Assembly: GCA_023262945.1 (NCBI GenBank)
Contig: JALQXY010000053.1
Coordinates: 1-5,237 of the forward strand
DNA length: 5,237 nt
Direction: 5' to 3'
Origin: Rickettsiales bacterium
Lineage (GTDB): Bacteria; Pseudomonadota; Alphaproteobacteria; Rickettsiales; UBA1997
Part shown: piece by piece, positions 5,228 to 5,237 of the stretch
Position numbering within the stretch: position 1 is the stretch's first letter
Layout of the letters: the number at the start of each line of letters is the position of its first letter
Translations under genes and position numbers: made by a program
Notes under the pieces: model-generated
Database searches by the model: none
Told to the model about the DNA's origin: nothing
The model's input: the letters and a program-made list of their open reading frames with translations, nothing else

Positions 5228-5237
5228 AAAAAAATAT

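Noticed and set aside
1..5237. CRISPR array, tRNA, rRNA, transposase, toxin-antitoxin or defence genes
   Set aside because: No spaced direct repeats, cloverleaf or matching protein was seen on either strand; the only repeats are the inverted ones listed.

Overview
The window is strongly AT-rich DNA with short, compact genes. It looks like a chromosomal segment of an alphaproteobacterium, most likely an obligate intracellular Rickettsiales-like organism. The reasons are the base composition, an Obg GTPase lacking the extra C-terminal domain of many free-living relatives, an RNA polymerase omega subunit that begins like alphaproteobacterial ones, and a short CspA-type protein. The taxonomic reading is an inference, because no rRNA or other decisive marker is present.

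Layout. Positions 1-241 are non-coding: a hairpin terminator for a gene off the left edge (about 51-81), one copy of a 33-bp repeat (108-140), and the presumed obgE promoter region. Three genes follow on the + strand with small gaps: obgE (242-1252, ribosome-associated GTPase), mnmG/gidA (1273-3153, tRNA wobble-uridine modification) and an exported tetratricopeptide-repeat protein (3212-4066). The gaps of 20 and 58 bases suggest a single operon. On the - strand, converging on that operon, are cspA (4885-4670, cold-shock domain protein) and then rpoZ (4616-4263, RNA polymerase omega subunit), 53 bases apart. The 196-base gap between the convergent blocks holds most of a 94-bp imperfect palindrome plus a hairpin behind rpoZ. 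Positions 4886-5237 contain no gene but hold several inverted repeats and a good sigma70-like promoter pointing toward cspA, implying an untranslated leader of roughly 270 nt.

The genes are housekeeping functions in translation and transcription: ribosome maturation (ObgE), tRNA modification (MnmG, with an MnmE partner not in the window), RNA chaperoning (CspA) and RNA polymerase assembly (omega). The TPR protein is the only one whose role cannot be named.

The most unusual structure is a repeat. A 33-bp sequence is present twice, exactly and in inverted orientation, just upstream of obgE and at the stop codon of the TPR gene. The right-hand copy is one arm and part of the loop of a 94-bp near-palindrome that contains the last bases and stop codon of the TPR gene. 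This looks like a small MITE-like or palindromic repeat family, not a new multi-gene system. I saw no defence system, CRISPR array, tRNA, rRNA or transposase gene.
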